DNA of 29,876 bases, from NCBI GenBank assembly GCA_902771745.1, contig CACXYG010000001.1, forward strand, positions 1 to 29,876. Reading direction: 5' to 3'. The notes beneath the pieces were generated by a model. The model worked only from the letters and a program-made list of their open reading frames with translations, did no database searches and had not been told where the DNA came from. This document shows, one piece after another, positions 1 through 7,979 of this stretch (its first letter is position 1; each line of letters begins with the position of its first letter). The position numbers and the translations under genes were made by a program. This DNA is from an uncultured Erysipelotrichaceae bacterium (GTDB lineage: Bacteria > Bacillota_I > Bacilli_A > RFN20 > CAG-288).

Positions 1-115
1 TATATGCTTTTTTTGAATACTACAATAGCTAGGGACGGATGGAGCGTGATTAGGGATTTATGGCTCGTGAATGGGACGAAATACACGGTTTTGTGACGAA
101 TGGCAGAGGAAAATG

Positions 116-146
116 TTGCTTGATTGGCAAAAAATAAGTACCTTTG
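116..146 (+). promoter_or_regulatory. Bacteroidota-type promoter
   Basis: TACCTTTG at 139-146 matches the Bacteroidota -7 consensus TAnnTTTG exactly. TTG at 116-118, 20 bases upstream, fits the -33 element. No comparable box was noticed elsewhere in the window, where promoters are of TTGACA/TATAAT type. Transcription would start near 152. Confidence 0.6.
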
Positions 147-161
147 CAGCTGCATAAAAAA

Positions 162-189
162 GTTTAGGGTTTAGAGTTTAGTGATTAGA
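162..189 (+). repeat. four imperfect heptamers in the leader
   Basis: Four consecutive 7-base units lie between the promoter and the ATG at 200: GTTTAGG, GTTTAGA, GTTTAGT and GATTAGA. There is no Shine-Dalgarno in this leader. The function is unknown; the run may be a slippage-prone spacer. Confidence 0.6.
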
Positions 190-199
190 GTTTTCCAAA

Positions 200-3064
200 A
201 TGAACGATTACATATATATACTCAAGCGTGCTTTCAAGTGTGGTATCGGGGTGTTGGTCTTTCTTGCACTCGTACAACCTTTCGGTATAGGCAGGCTAAA
301 TGAAGGTCGTATGGGGTATATTCTTATATGCTCTTTGATATCTTTCCTTGCCGTCTTGTTTTCCTTGCTGCTGACAAAGGCTGCTCTTGGAGATTATGAA
401 AAGCGTAACGGTTCTCTAAAGTACTTCCTTGTTCGCGAGTCGGTTGCCTATATTGTTAATACTCCAATTCTCGCGCTTTTGCTGCTTATGTACGATGGTT
501 GGTTTTGTCAAAGGCGATGGGATATGTTCTTCTATCTCATCGGTGGTGTTGTCCTATTTATGGGTATTATCTCCTTCTTCTTGATTCCATCAGAAGAAGA
601 GACGAAAAACCAAAACAGTTATCTATCTCAGTTAGTCGATGACTTTAAGCCATCGACCATCAAGAAGAACAAAGAACTTTACATCGTCTTCTTGATCTAC
701 TTTGTCTATGCTACAGCTACGCAAATCTTCTTCCCTTATCTGATGGTCTATATGGAAAGAACCTGTCAGATTGCCAATGTCGGTACAGGCTTCCTTACAC
801 CATTTGCCATCGTCATGGCCATTGCTTTAATCGCTGGTTCCTTACTTTCTTTGGGTATCGGTTCCTTTGCTGATATGATCGGCAAGAACAACATGATCAT
901 TCCAACCTTTGTCATCTATGGCATCGGTATCTTGATGATGTTCTTCATTCCATATGTCGGAAATACCGGCGATACTGGAAGAACTGTCTATGCCGCGATT
1001 TCCGGTATGATCATGATTCTTGGCTATGTCGGTGTGCCGACGATTGTCAACGCGCTTGTCAGAGAGAAGATTCCTAAGGGTAAGGAAGGTAACTTCATGG
1101 GCATCCGTATGCTTTTTGTCGTTGCGCTTCCAATGTGTATCGGCCCCTTTATCGGTAACGCCTTGAATGGCTCTTTAGGTCAGCAATACACCACTACTTA
1201 TGGTGATGTCTCCTTTGTTCCAACCGAGTATGGTTATCTTATCGGTCTTGCTTTCTTAGTCTTAGCCATCATTCCAATTCTCATCTATTCCAGAATGAGA
1301 AAGAATGATCACTTTAATCACGGCTATCTCTTCAGCAAGAGAGATGAGATTCATATCGATCCAAAAGAAGTTCCGTTAAGCGAATATCCAAGACCAAACT
1401 TGAAGCGTGAATCCTACCTCAATTTGGATGGTATCTGGGATTTCTGCATCTCCAAGAGTGAAGAATTACCAAGTGTCTATAGAGATTACATCATGGTTCC
1501 TTATGCGATTGAATCGGCTTATTCTGGTATCAATCACCTCATGGAAGTGGATGAAATCCTTTATTATCGCAAGAAAGTGAAGTTACCAGATGGCTTTAAA
1601 AAACAGAAGACCATCATTCACTTTGAAGGTGTTGATCAGTATTGTGAAGTCTATATCAATGATGTCATGGTGGCTTCTCATATGGGTGGTTTTACCCCAT
1701 TTGATGCGATTCTTCCAAGTGATATTGATAACGAATTCACCATCACTTTGAAAGTCAAAGACTGGACAGATGATTCCTATCACACCAGAGGTAAACAAGC
1801 CTTACAGGTCACCGGTTACTTCTATTCCTCTTCCAGCGGTGTCTATAAACCGATCTGGATGGAAAGTGTTCAGGAGGACTATATCCAGAATGTCATCTTT
1901 ACACCAAATTATGATAAACAGACTTTGAAGGTCAAAGTCGTCACACCAACAGATGGCAAGGCGAAATTAGTCATTCACGCCAAAGAATATGAAGTGCAGA
2001 CCAATGTGGAAGAAATCATCTCCTTAAGTCATGATTTCCACGCCTGGAGCAATAAAGATCCTTATCTTTACGATGTCGATATCTGGTATAAGAATGACGT
2101 TGTCTCCTCCTATTTTGGTATTCGTAAAATCGAAATCAAGGAGATCAACGGCAAGAAGAGAATCCTTCTGAACAATGAACCGATTTTCTTCTCTGGTCTT
2201 TTAGATCAGGGTTATTACTTCATCGGTAACTACACGCCAAAGAATTACGAGGAATATCTCTTTGATATCAAGAAGTGTAAAGAGATGGGCTTTAACTGCC
2301 TTAGAAAACATATCAAGACAGAACTGCCTCTCTTCTACTACTATTGCGATAAAGAGGGTATGTTACTCATTCAGGACTTCCCTTGCGGAGGCGATAAATA
2401 CTCCTTCTTATGGAGTGTTATTGCTCGTCCATTACCATTCCTTGATGAAAAGAACATCAACTACAAGAGAATGGCTCGTACCAGCAAAGAAGGACGAGAT
2501 GAATTTGAGCACGAATGTAATGAATATCTAAGCCTATATCATAACTACCCAAGTATTCTCATCTACACCATTTTCAACGAAGGTTGGGGTGAATTTGATC
2601 CGAGCAGAATCTATCACTCCTTAAAAGGACAGGATGAACTTCATCTCTTTGATACCGCCTCAGGCTGGTATGATGCCGATAGTGACTTCTACTCCATTCA
2701 CACTTACACCTCACCAGATATGAAGCGTATCGATAAAAAGAATCGTCCATTCATTATTTCTGAGATGGGTGGCATGTCTCTAGCGATAGAAGATCATTCC
2801 TACTTTGATGGCTTCTTTGGCCACGGGTCAGCAAAAGATATGACTGACTTAGAAAATCAATATGTGAAGCTCTATAGAGAAAAGATGCTTCCACAGATTG
2901 AAAAATACGGTCTGAATATGGCGATTTATACCGAAGTTGCCGATTGTGAAACTGAATATAACGGTATCTTCACCTACGACCGTAAAGTGCAGAAAATCAA
3001 AACAGAAACACTATATAAGATCAACGAAGAACTCTATCAGGAACTTCGTCGTTGTACCAAATAA
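200..3064 (+). CDS. chimeric ORF: foreign membrane start + MFS transporter C-terminal half + GH2 glycosidase
   Basis: This 954-residue ORF has three parts. Residues 1 to ~105 hold about three hydrophobic helices and look like the membrane domain of a Bacteroidota LytTR protein. Residues ~107-365 carry seven helices (about 111-130, 160-185, 198-223, 232-253, 263-286, 299-322, 344-363), matching TM6-TM12 of an MFS or GPH-type sugar carrier; TM1-TM5 are missing. Residues ~395-954 form a glycoside hydrolase family 2 enzyme. PRPNLKRESYLNLDGIWDF opens its jelly-roll, FEGVDQYCEVYIND is typical of the sugar-binding domain, NEGWG gives acid/base Glu794 and SEMGG gives nucleophile Glu855. The MFS-GH2 join is smooth and in frame, so that fusion looks native, suggesting uptake of a glycoside and its cytosolic hydrolysis. 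The exact sugar (galactoside, glucuronide or other) cannot be read. The 5' end is probably chimeric, so the native start is not in this window. Confidence 0.8.
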   Translation: MNDYIYILKRAFKCGIGVLVFLALVQPFGIGRLNEGRMGYILICSLISFLAVLFSLLLTKAALGDYEKRNGSLKYFLVRESVAYIVNTPILALLLLMYDGWFCQRRWDMFFYLIGGVVLFMGIISFFLIPSEEETKNQNSYLSQLVDDFKPSTIKKNKELYIVFLIYFVYATATQIFFPYLMVYMERTCQIANVGTGFLTPFAIVMAIALIAGSLLSLGIGSFADMIGKNNMIIPTFVIYGIGILMMFFIPYVGNTGDTGRTVYAAISGMIMILGYVGVPTIVNALVREKIPKGKEGNFMGIRMLFVVALPMCIGPFIGNALNGSLGQQYTTTYGDVSFVPTEYGYLIGLAFLVLAIIPILIYSRMRKNDHFNHGYLFSKRDEIHIDPKEVPLSEYPRPNLKRESYLNLDGIWDFCISKSEELPSVYRDYIMVPYAIESAYSGINHLMEVDEILYYRKKVKLPDGFKKQKTIIHFEGVDQYCEVYINDVMVASHMGGFTPFDAILPSDIDNEFTITLKVKDWTDDSYHTRGKQALQVTGYFYSSSSGVYKPIWMESVQEDYIQNVIFTPNYDKQTLKVKVVTPTDGKAKLVIHAKEYEVQTNVEEIISLSHDFHAWSNKDPYLYDVDIWYKNDVVSSYFGIRKIEIKEINGKKRILLNNEPIFFSGLLDQGYYFIGNYTPKNYEEYLFDIKKCKEMGFNCLRKHIKTELPLFYYYCDKEGMLLIQDFPCGGDKYSFLWSVIARPLPFLDEKNINYKRMARTSKEGRDEFEHECNEYLSLYHNYPSILIYTIFNEGWGEFDPSRIYHSLKGQDELHLFDTASGWYDADSDFYSIHTYTSPDMKRIDKKNRPFIISEMGGMSLAIEDHSYFDGFFGHGSAKDMTDLENQYVKLYREKMLPQIEKYGLNMAIYTEVADCETEYNGIFTYDRKVQKIKTETLYKINEELYQELRRCTK

Positions 3065-3085
3065 ACAGTACAGAATTAGAAAGTT

Positions 3086-3090
3086 GAGGT
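3086..3090 (+). promoter_or_regulatory. ribosome binding site for the coiled-coil gene
   Basis: GAGGT lies 7 bases before the ATG at 3098 and supports that start. It sits in the 33-base gap after the GH2 stop codon, so the two genes are probably co-transcribed. Confidence 0.55.
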
Positions 3091-3097
3091 CTCGACT

Positions 3098-6000
3098 ATG
3101 GATAAACAACAAGCATTACAGATCTGGGAAAGACTCTTTGGTGATAAAGAGGTCGCGTATGACTTTGCTTCCCATCCGATGAAGAAGGAAGATTTCCAGA
3201 ACAAGCAGTCCCATTATGGATGGGACATTGATGTCAAGAAGCCTTTCTTGAGTCGTATGGATAACTATCTTCCTTGCTCCTTAAATACGATTGGTTTCCG
3301 TCAAGGTAAACCGACCTTTAAGGTGGGCAATAACCTCTTTGAAGTCAGAAAAGGCAAGGTTTATGGAACCTTCTCCATTTACGATATCACCGATCGTAAT
3401 CACCCGATCAACTGTGATCCAACCGCAGAAAATCAGGATCCTGAATATAACAAAGCCAGATTCCATTCCATCGCTGTCTCCTATCATCCAGAGCGTATGG
3501 TCGATCCTCGCGTTAGAGTTTCCACCTCTTCTGTCTTAGAGAATGCTTTAAACTCTTATGCGGATGAAAATGGTGGTCCTATCTATGAAGAAGATGATCT
3601 TTTTGATACCGAAGAGACCCCGGTAGAAGAAGAATCCTTAGAAGAACCAGCTGTGGAAGAGAAGGAACCTGAGACTGTTGAAGAACCAGCAGTGGAAGAA
3701 CCAGAAAATCAACCAGAAGAACAACTAGAAAATGAGGTTGTTAGTGAAGATACACAAGAAGTAGTGGAAGAGACAGTGGTTGAAGAGGTGGCCGCTGAAG
3801 AACCTATTGTTGAACAGGTTTCATTAGAAGACACTGAAGAAGAGGTTACGGAAGAACCAGCTCCTGAAGTTATTCCTGAATATGTTGAAGAAGCAGTAAC
3901 TGAAGAAGCCACTCCTGAACCAGAGATGGTTGAAGAAGCAGTGGAAGAAGAAGCAAAACCTGTTGCTGAACCTGCTGAAGAAGAAAGACAAGAAGTCTTT
4001 GAAGATGAATCCTTCAGCGAGGAGGAAGAAACTGTTTTAGAGACCGCAAACGAGGTTTCTCAGCCTGAGATGGAAGAAGTACCTGTTGTGGAAGAAAAGC
4101 CTGTAGAAGAAGAAAATAATGGCTTATTAGAGACCATCGAAGAACTCAAGAAGCAAATCGATCAGAACAATGAAGAAATCTCTTCTTTGAACTCTAAATT
4201 AGCGTCTGTCGCTTCTGAAAAAGAAGCCTTAGAAAGCCAGAATGTCGCTTTGAATGAAGAAAAAGAAAGACTTCTTTTAGAGAAAGAACAGATTCATCAG
4301 GAAAGTGAATCGTTAAAACAGCAGATTGAAGAACAGAATGCACAGAACAATTCCAATCTTCAGAATATCTTAGAAGCCAATAATGCTTTGAAAGAAAGAA
4401 TCACTGTTTTAACTACAGAAGCAGAGCAAAATCAGTCTAAGATCAAAGATCTCAACGAAGAAAAAGATACGTTGACCTATGAACTTGAGATGAATAAAGA
4501 AGCCAATGAGGAATTATCTAAACAACTCAATGAGGCTCAAAACCAGGTAGTTGAAAAAGCCAATGACCAATCTGAAGCCATCAACTCTTTGGCTGCTCAG
4601 TTAGAAGAAGAAAAACAGAAGACCGAACAGTTACAGAGTCAAATCGCCTCATTAGAAAATCAGGGTCAGAACAATCTCAGCATCAAGGATGATGAAATCG
4701 TCTCCTTAAGAAATGAACTTAGTGCCCTGAATAACGAAAAAATCGGTTTGACCAACGAAAAAGAAAATCTTGCTCGTGAAAAGAATTCCTTAGAGCAGCA
4801 GCTTGCTGAAAGCAAAGCTCACGAACAAGAGATTCAGAAGAAGTTGGAGTATTTAGCCTTTGAAGATGAGAAGTTAAGAGCCTCTTATAATCAACTAGAT
4901 GCGCAATCAGAGATGATCGATGATCAGCTCGCTGTCTTAAATGAAGAAAATGCGAAGCTTCTCAAGAAGGAAGAAGAAAACAAACTCCAGTTAGAGGAAC
5001 TCAACAAGAAGTGTGAGAATTTGACGATGGAATTGGATAGAGCTAATGTCGCAGCTTCTGAAGGCGATGGTGCTAAAGAAGCTTTACGTAAGGCTCAGTC
5101 TGAAAGAGATGTCGCAATTGAAGATAAAAAACGCAGTGAGGCTAGAGCCTCCGCCTTAAATGAAAAACTGATTTCCTTACAGGATGAAATGAATGAAAAG
5201 GAAACCCGTTATACACAAGAAAAGGCCGATACTGCTGCCGAAGTCAAACAGAAGACCGAAACCATTGAAGCTTTACAGAAGGAAAGAGATGCCTCTATCC
5301 GTAAGATCTTGTTCATCAACTCTGGCGGTGATGAGAACAGCTATGATATCTTCCAGTCTTACTTAGAAGCGAATTTCATGGAATTCAATCCAGGCAATAT
5401 CAAATCCGTCTTGATCGCCCATCCAGAATGGCGTAAACGCGATAACAATGCAGTTGGTGAAATCCGTGGTGAAGCCAAGATGATTGAAAGTGAAAGTGTC
5501 TCTTATCTTGCCAACAGCAACGAAAGAAAAGAGAAAGCCAGAAGCTTCTATGCGGATATCTTTGGTGAAGAAAAGATTGAAGTCTCCGACTTTGCTGGTC
5601 GTTACATCCGTTTAAACGACTATGCCAATAAGGAGAGTGAGTACGGATGGGACTATGCTTTGATCGACCCAGAAGAGAGTGAAATCAAAGATAATGTCTT
5701 TATCGCCAACTTAAAGTCCATCAAGGACTATAAGTTCAACAAGGTCTTTGAATCCAATGGACACAGCTATCAGACCATCAAGGAACAGGGTAAATACAAG
5801 ATCAGCTCTGCCGATTATATCTCTGATCCTTATGATTTCACCGAGGCTTTACGTGTCTCTAGAAACAATATGAAGAAGACTTCTCCACTTCTCTATTTGT
5901 TTGTTAAAGCCGTCGGTATCAACACATCGGAACCAGATCAGGAAAGTTTGATGGAACTCTTTGATATCTTAGATCGTACTGTCAAACGTTGCTGTCCGTT

Positions 6001-6478
6001 ATCCTTTGTTGAGATGAAGACCGTCGTCGGTACTGGTAAGGGTAATTATGCCTTCATCACCTTTGATGGTTCTGTTGAAGACTCTTATCGTGAAGTTTTA
6101 GACTACGCGATGCTATTAAATTCCTACCGTCGTGAATTCCGTAAACAGGAAAGACTCAATGCGGTTATCGTTCTTAACGAAGTGGAAGTCGCCTTCTCTA
6201 AGAGACATTTAGATTATGATGCCTTATTGACTGAGACGAGAGATGATGAACTTCGTGCCCTTCGTTATGAATTCAACATGGCGGTCATCAACTCCATCAT
6301 CAAGAGAACCATCCATATCGGTCCGAGAATTTTAGACAAGTTACCATTGGATCAGAACCTCCTTAAACCAAGTCAGATTGGTCAGGGCAACTTTGCTAAG
6401 ATGTATCGTTTTGATAAAGAATTCAAGATTTATAACTTCGTCTATTCTTTGAGTTTCAAAGAAGAAGACAACGCATAA
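3098..6478 (+). CDS. large acidic coiled-coil protein with a duplicated terminal domain, function unknown
   Basis: This 1126-residue protein has no signal peptide or membrane helix and should be cytosolic. Four regions are visible. Residues ~5-135 form a compact domain with FGDKE, YDFA, NKQSHYGWD and GKVYGTFSIYD. Residues ~160-335 are extremely Glu-rich with many VEE and EEP repeats. Residues ~340-735 are a long predicted coiled coil rich in Glu, Gln, Asn, Lys and Leu heptads. Residues ~735-1126 are globular. Within the last part, residues ~809-905 repeat the N-terminal domain: FGEEK, SDFA, NKESEYGWD align in the same order and spacing. The final ~220 residues (with KTVVGTGKGNYAFITFDG) match nothing I recognise. 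The layout of two like domains separated by a long rod suggests a spacer, bridging or cytoskeleton-like role, which is inference. It follows the GH2 gene by 33 bases and is followed by a parS-like palindrome. Confidence 0.75.
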   Translation: MDKQQALQIWERLFGDKEVAYDFASHPMKKEDFQNKQSHYGWDIDVKKPFLSRMDNYLPCSLNTIGFRQGKPTFKVGNNLFEVRKGKVYGTFSIYDITDRNHPINCDPTAENQDPEYNKARFHSIAVSYHPERMVDPRVRVSTSSVLENALNSYADENGGPIYEEDDLFDTEETPVEEESLEEPAVEEKEPETVEEPAVEEPENQPEEQLENEVVSEDTQEVVEETVVEEVAAEEPIVEQVSLEDTEEEVTEEPAPEVIPEYVEEAVTEEATPEPEMVEEAVEEEAKPVAEPAEEERQEVFEDESFSEEEETVLETANEVSQPEMEEVPVVEEKPVEEENNGLLETIEELKKQIDQNNEEISSLNSKLASVASEKEALESQNVALNEEKERLLLEKEQIHQESESLKQQIEEQNAQNNSNLQNILEANNALKERITVLTTEAEQNQSKIKDLNEEKDTLTYELEMNKEANEELSKQLNEAQNQVVEKANDQSEAINSLAAQLEEEKQKTEQLQSQIASLENQGQNNLSIKDDEIVSLRNELSALNNEKIGLTNEKENLAREKNSLEQQLAESKAHEQEIQKKLEYLAFEDEKLRASYNQLDAQSEMIDDQLAVLNEENAKLLKKEEENKLQLEELNKKCENLTMELDRANVAASEGDGAKEALRKAQSERDVAIEDKKRSEARASALNEKLISLQDEMNEKETRYTQEKADTAAEVKQKTETIEALQKERDASIRKILFINSGGDENSYDIFQSYLEANFMEFNPGNIKSVLIAHPEWRKRDNNAVGEIRGEAKMIESESVSYLANSNERKEKARSFYADIFGEEKIEVSDFAGRYIRLNDYANKESEYGWDYALIDPEESEIKDNVFIANLKSIKDYKFNKVFESNGHSYQTIKEQGKYKISSADYISDPYDFTEALRVSRNNMKKTSPLLYLFVKAVGINTSEPDQESLMELFDILDRTVKRCCPLSFVEMKTVVGTGKGNYAFITFDGSVEDSYREVLDYAMLLNSYRREFRKQERLNAVIVLNEVEVAFSKRHLDYDALLTETRDDELRALRYEFNMAVINSIIKRTIHIGPRILDKLPLDQNLLKPSQIGQGNFAKMYRFDKEFKIYNFVYSLSFKEEDNA

Positions 6479-6494
6479 GATTTCACGTGAAATC
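6479..6494. promoter_or_regulatory. parS/Noc-box-like 16-base palindrome
   Basis: GATTTCACGTGAAATC is a perfect inverted repeat starting on the base after the TAA stop at 6476-6478. Its 12-base core TTTCACGTGAAA is identical to the core of the ParB site parS (TGTTTCACGTGAAACA), and its ATTT...AAAT flanks match those of the Noc box (ATTTCCCGGGAAAT). It has no loop and no T-run, so it is not a terminator. It could instead be an operator for pepT, whose ATG is 25 bases downstream. Confidence 0.5.
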
Positions 6495-6518
6495 AAACAG
6501 AAATGAAACCTCAAAAAC

Positions 6519-7715
6519 ATGACACTTATCGAAAGATTTTTAAATTACGTCTCTTACGAAACTACTGCTACTGAAGAAAAAGAAGATGCTGCTTCTAATC
6601 CTTTAATCTACAATCTCTCCAAGCAGATGATGAGAGAGCTTCAGGCATTAAATCCAAACGAACTTTCCATTAACCAATTTGGTGTAGTAGATGCTAAGTT
6701 TTATGGTGACCCATCCAAACCGGCTATTGCCTTTTTAGCCCATATGGATACCTCTAATCAGGCCTCTGGCAAGGATGTCAAACCGCAGATCATCAAGAAC
6801 TATGATGGTAAGGATATCAAACTCAATGAGGAACTCACCCTTTCTGCTAAGCAATTCCCTACCCTTCTTCATTCCATCGGTCATTGCATCATCTGCACCA
6901 GTGGTGATACCCTTCTTGGCGGTGATGATAAAGCCGGTATGGCCATCATCATGACGGCCTTGAGTGATATCTTAGAGGGAAAGAAGAACCATCGTCCATT
7001 AGAAATCATCTTCACCACCGATGAAGAAATCGGTGCTGATGCACATCACGTTTCTATGGAATCTGTCTTTGCCAAGTATGGCTATACGGTCGATGGTGGC
7101 GATTATCGTTATATTTCCACGGAATCCTTCACCGCTTATAGCATGCAGGTCAAAGTCGTCGGCAAATCCATCCATCCTGGTTCTGCCAAGGATAAACTTG
7201 TCAATGCCGCTGGCGTCTTGATGAAGTTCCACAATGCATTACCAGAAGTCTTACGTCCAGAAGAGACAAGCGAACATGAACCGTTCTATCATCTTTGCAA
7301 CATCCAGGGTAGCGAAGACTCCGCTACTGGCGACTACATCATCCGTTCCTTTGATGAAGACCAGATGAAAGAACTCATCAATCTTGCTAAGTTGACTGCT
7401 CGCAGAATCAATGATCACACCGGTTATGAAGCTATCACCTTAGAAATCAAAGAGCAGTATCACAATATGAAAGTTGTTTTAGACAAATATCCAGAGATTC
7501 AAAAAGAGATGGAAGATGTCTATAACAAACTCGGTATGGAATTCCATTATGAAGCCATCCGTGGTGGTACTACTGGTTCCCAGTTATCCTTCATGGGTCT
7601 TCCCTGTCCAAACCTCGGTACTGGTGACTACAACATGCATGGCCGTTATGAATATGTCGACTATGATGAAATGGAAGCCATGGTGAATGTTGTGAAAGAA
7701 TTAATGATTGCGTAG
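6519..7715 (+). CDS. pepT: peptidase T (tripeptide aminopeptidase)
   Basis: This is a 398-residue M20B zinc metallopeptidase that removes the N-terminal residue from tripeptides in the cytosol. Key residues are in place: HMDTS with His75 and Asp77, GDDKAG with the bridging Asp at 136/137, TTDEE with Glu169 and Glu170, VDGG with Asp192, SIHPG near 217, RGGTTGS from 348 and NMHGRYEYV with His374. Spacing closely follows E. coli PepT (His78, Asp80, Asp140, Glu173/174, Asp196, His379), and length is normal. The start MTLIERFLNYVSYET matches the family N-terminus, although no clear Shine-Dalgarno precedes it. The palindrome at 6479-6494 lies in its leader. It would complete degradation of peptides imported by the Opp system encoded downstream. 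The stop is TAG. Confidence 0.95.
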   Translation: MTLIERFLNYVSYETTATEEKEDAASNPLIYNLSKQMMRELQALNPNELSINQFGVVDAKFYGDPSKPAIAFLAHMDTSNQASGKDVKPQIIKNYDGKDIKLNEELTLSAKQFPTLLHSIGHCIICTSGDTLLGGDDKAGMAIIMTALSDILEGKKNHRPLEIIFTTDEEIGADAHHVSMESVFAKYGYTVDGGDYRYISTESFTAYSMQVKVVGKSIHPGSAKDKLVNAAGVLMKFHNALPEVLRPEETSEHEPFYHLCNIQGSEDSATGDYIIRSFDEDQMKELINLAKLTARRINDHTGYEAITLEIKEQYHNMKVVLDKYPEIQKEMEDVYNKLGMEFHYEAIRGGTTGSQLSFMGLPCPNLGTGDYNMHGRYEYVDYDEMEAMVNVVKELMIA

Positions 7716-7773
7716 CGCGCAAAAAATCTAACAAAGTATTAATAAATATATATAAATAACAAGTTAACATTTA

Positions 7774-7789
7774 TTGTAAGCGTTTCCAT
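7774..7789 (+). promoter_or_regulatory. cre site (CcpA box) upstream of the secreted protease
   Basis: TTGTAAGCGTTTCCAT fits the cre consensus WTGNAANCGNWNNCWW at every defined position. It lies in the 264-base AT-rich gap between pepT and the protease, about 190 bases before the protease ATG. I could not place a convincing promoter in this gap. Confidence 0.6.
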
Positions 7790-7966
7790 TCGAAAACTTT
7801 AAAATTAAAATTTCAAGAAAACTTTAATGTTTTGAGCGAATTTAGTAAAAATATGGCAAAAAACCGCTAAATTTTCAAAATTTTTAAGGTTTTCTTTTTA
7901 TTTTTCCAAAATTATTTTTGTTTTTTTGCTTTTTTCTTTCATTTAAAATCTAGAGGCTTATATGAT

Positions 7967-7971
7967 GGAGG
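7967..7971 (+). promoter_or_regulatory. Shine-Dalgarno that fixes the protease start
   Basis: GGAGG lies 8 bases before the ATG at 7980. An upstream in-frame ATG at 7962 would place this motif inside the coding region, so 7980 is the better start; it also begins a normal signal peptide (MKKIIAAFSL). Confidence 0.8.
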
Positions 7972-7979
7972 AAATACAC

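Larger units (their letters stand above)
1..520. other. Bacteroidota-like segment (probable foreign or chimeric end)
   Basis: Bases 1 to about 510-525 differ from the rest of the window. They contain a Bacteroidota-type -7 box, a start without Shine-Dalgarno and about 105 codons of a membrane protein whose QPFGI-containing hydrophobic start resembles the membrane part of Bacteroidota LytTR proteins. Arg codons here include AGG and CGA, and Leu codons CTA and CTG are common; downstream genes favour AGA/CGT and TTA/TTG/CTT/CTC. Bases 1-110 hold no gene I can support. The edge is placed by where MFS-like sequence begins, so it is uncertain by about 20 bases. Confidence 0.65.

Noticed and set aside
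200..3064. TGA read as Trp (genetic code 4)
   Set aside because: All genes read through with TGA as stop, with TGG used for every Trp, and no gene appears truncated by an internal TGA.
7962..7979. Upstream ATG for the protease
   Set aside because: Its first codons consist of the GGAGG ribosome site of the ATG at 7980, and it would put acidic residues before the signal peptide.
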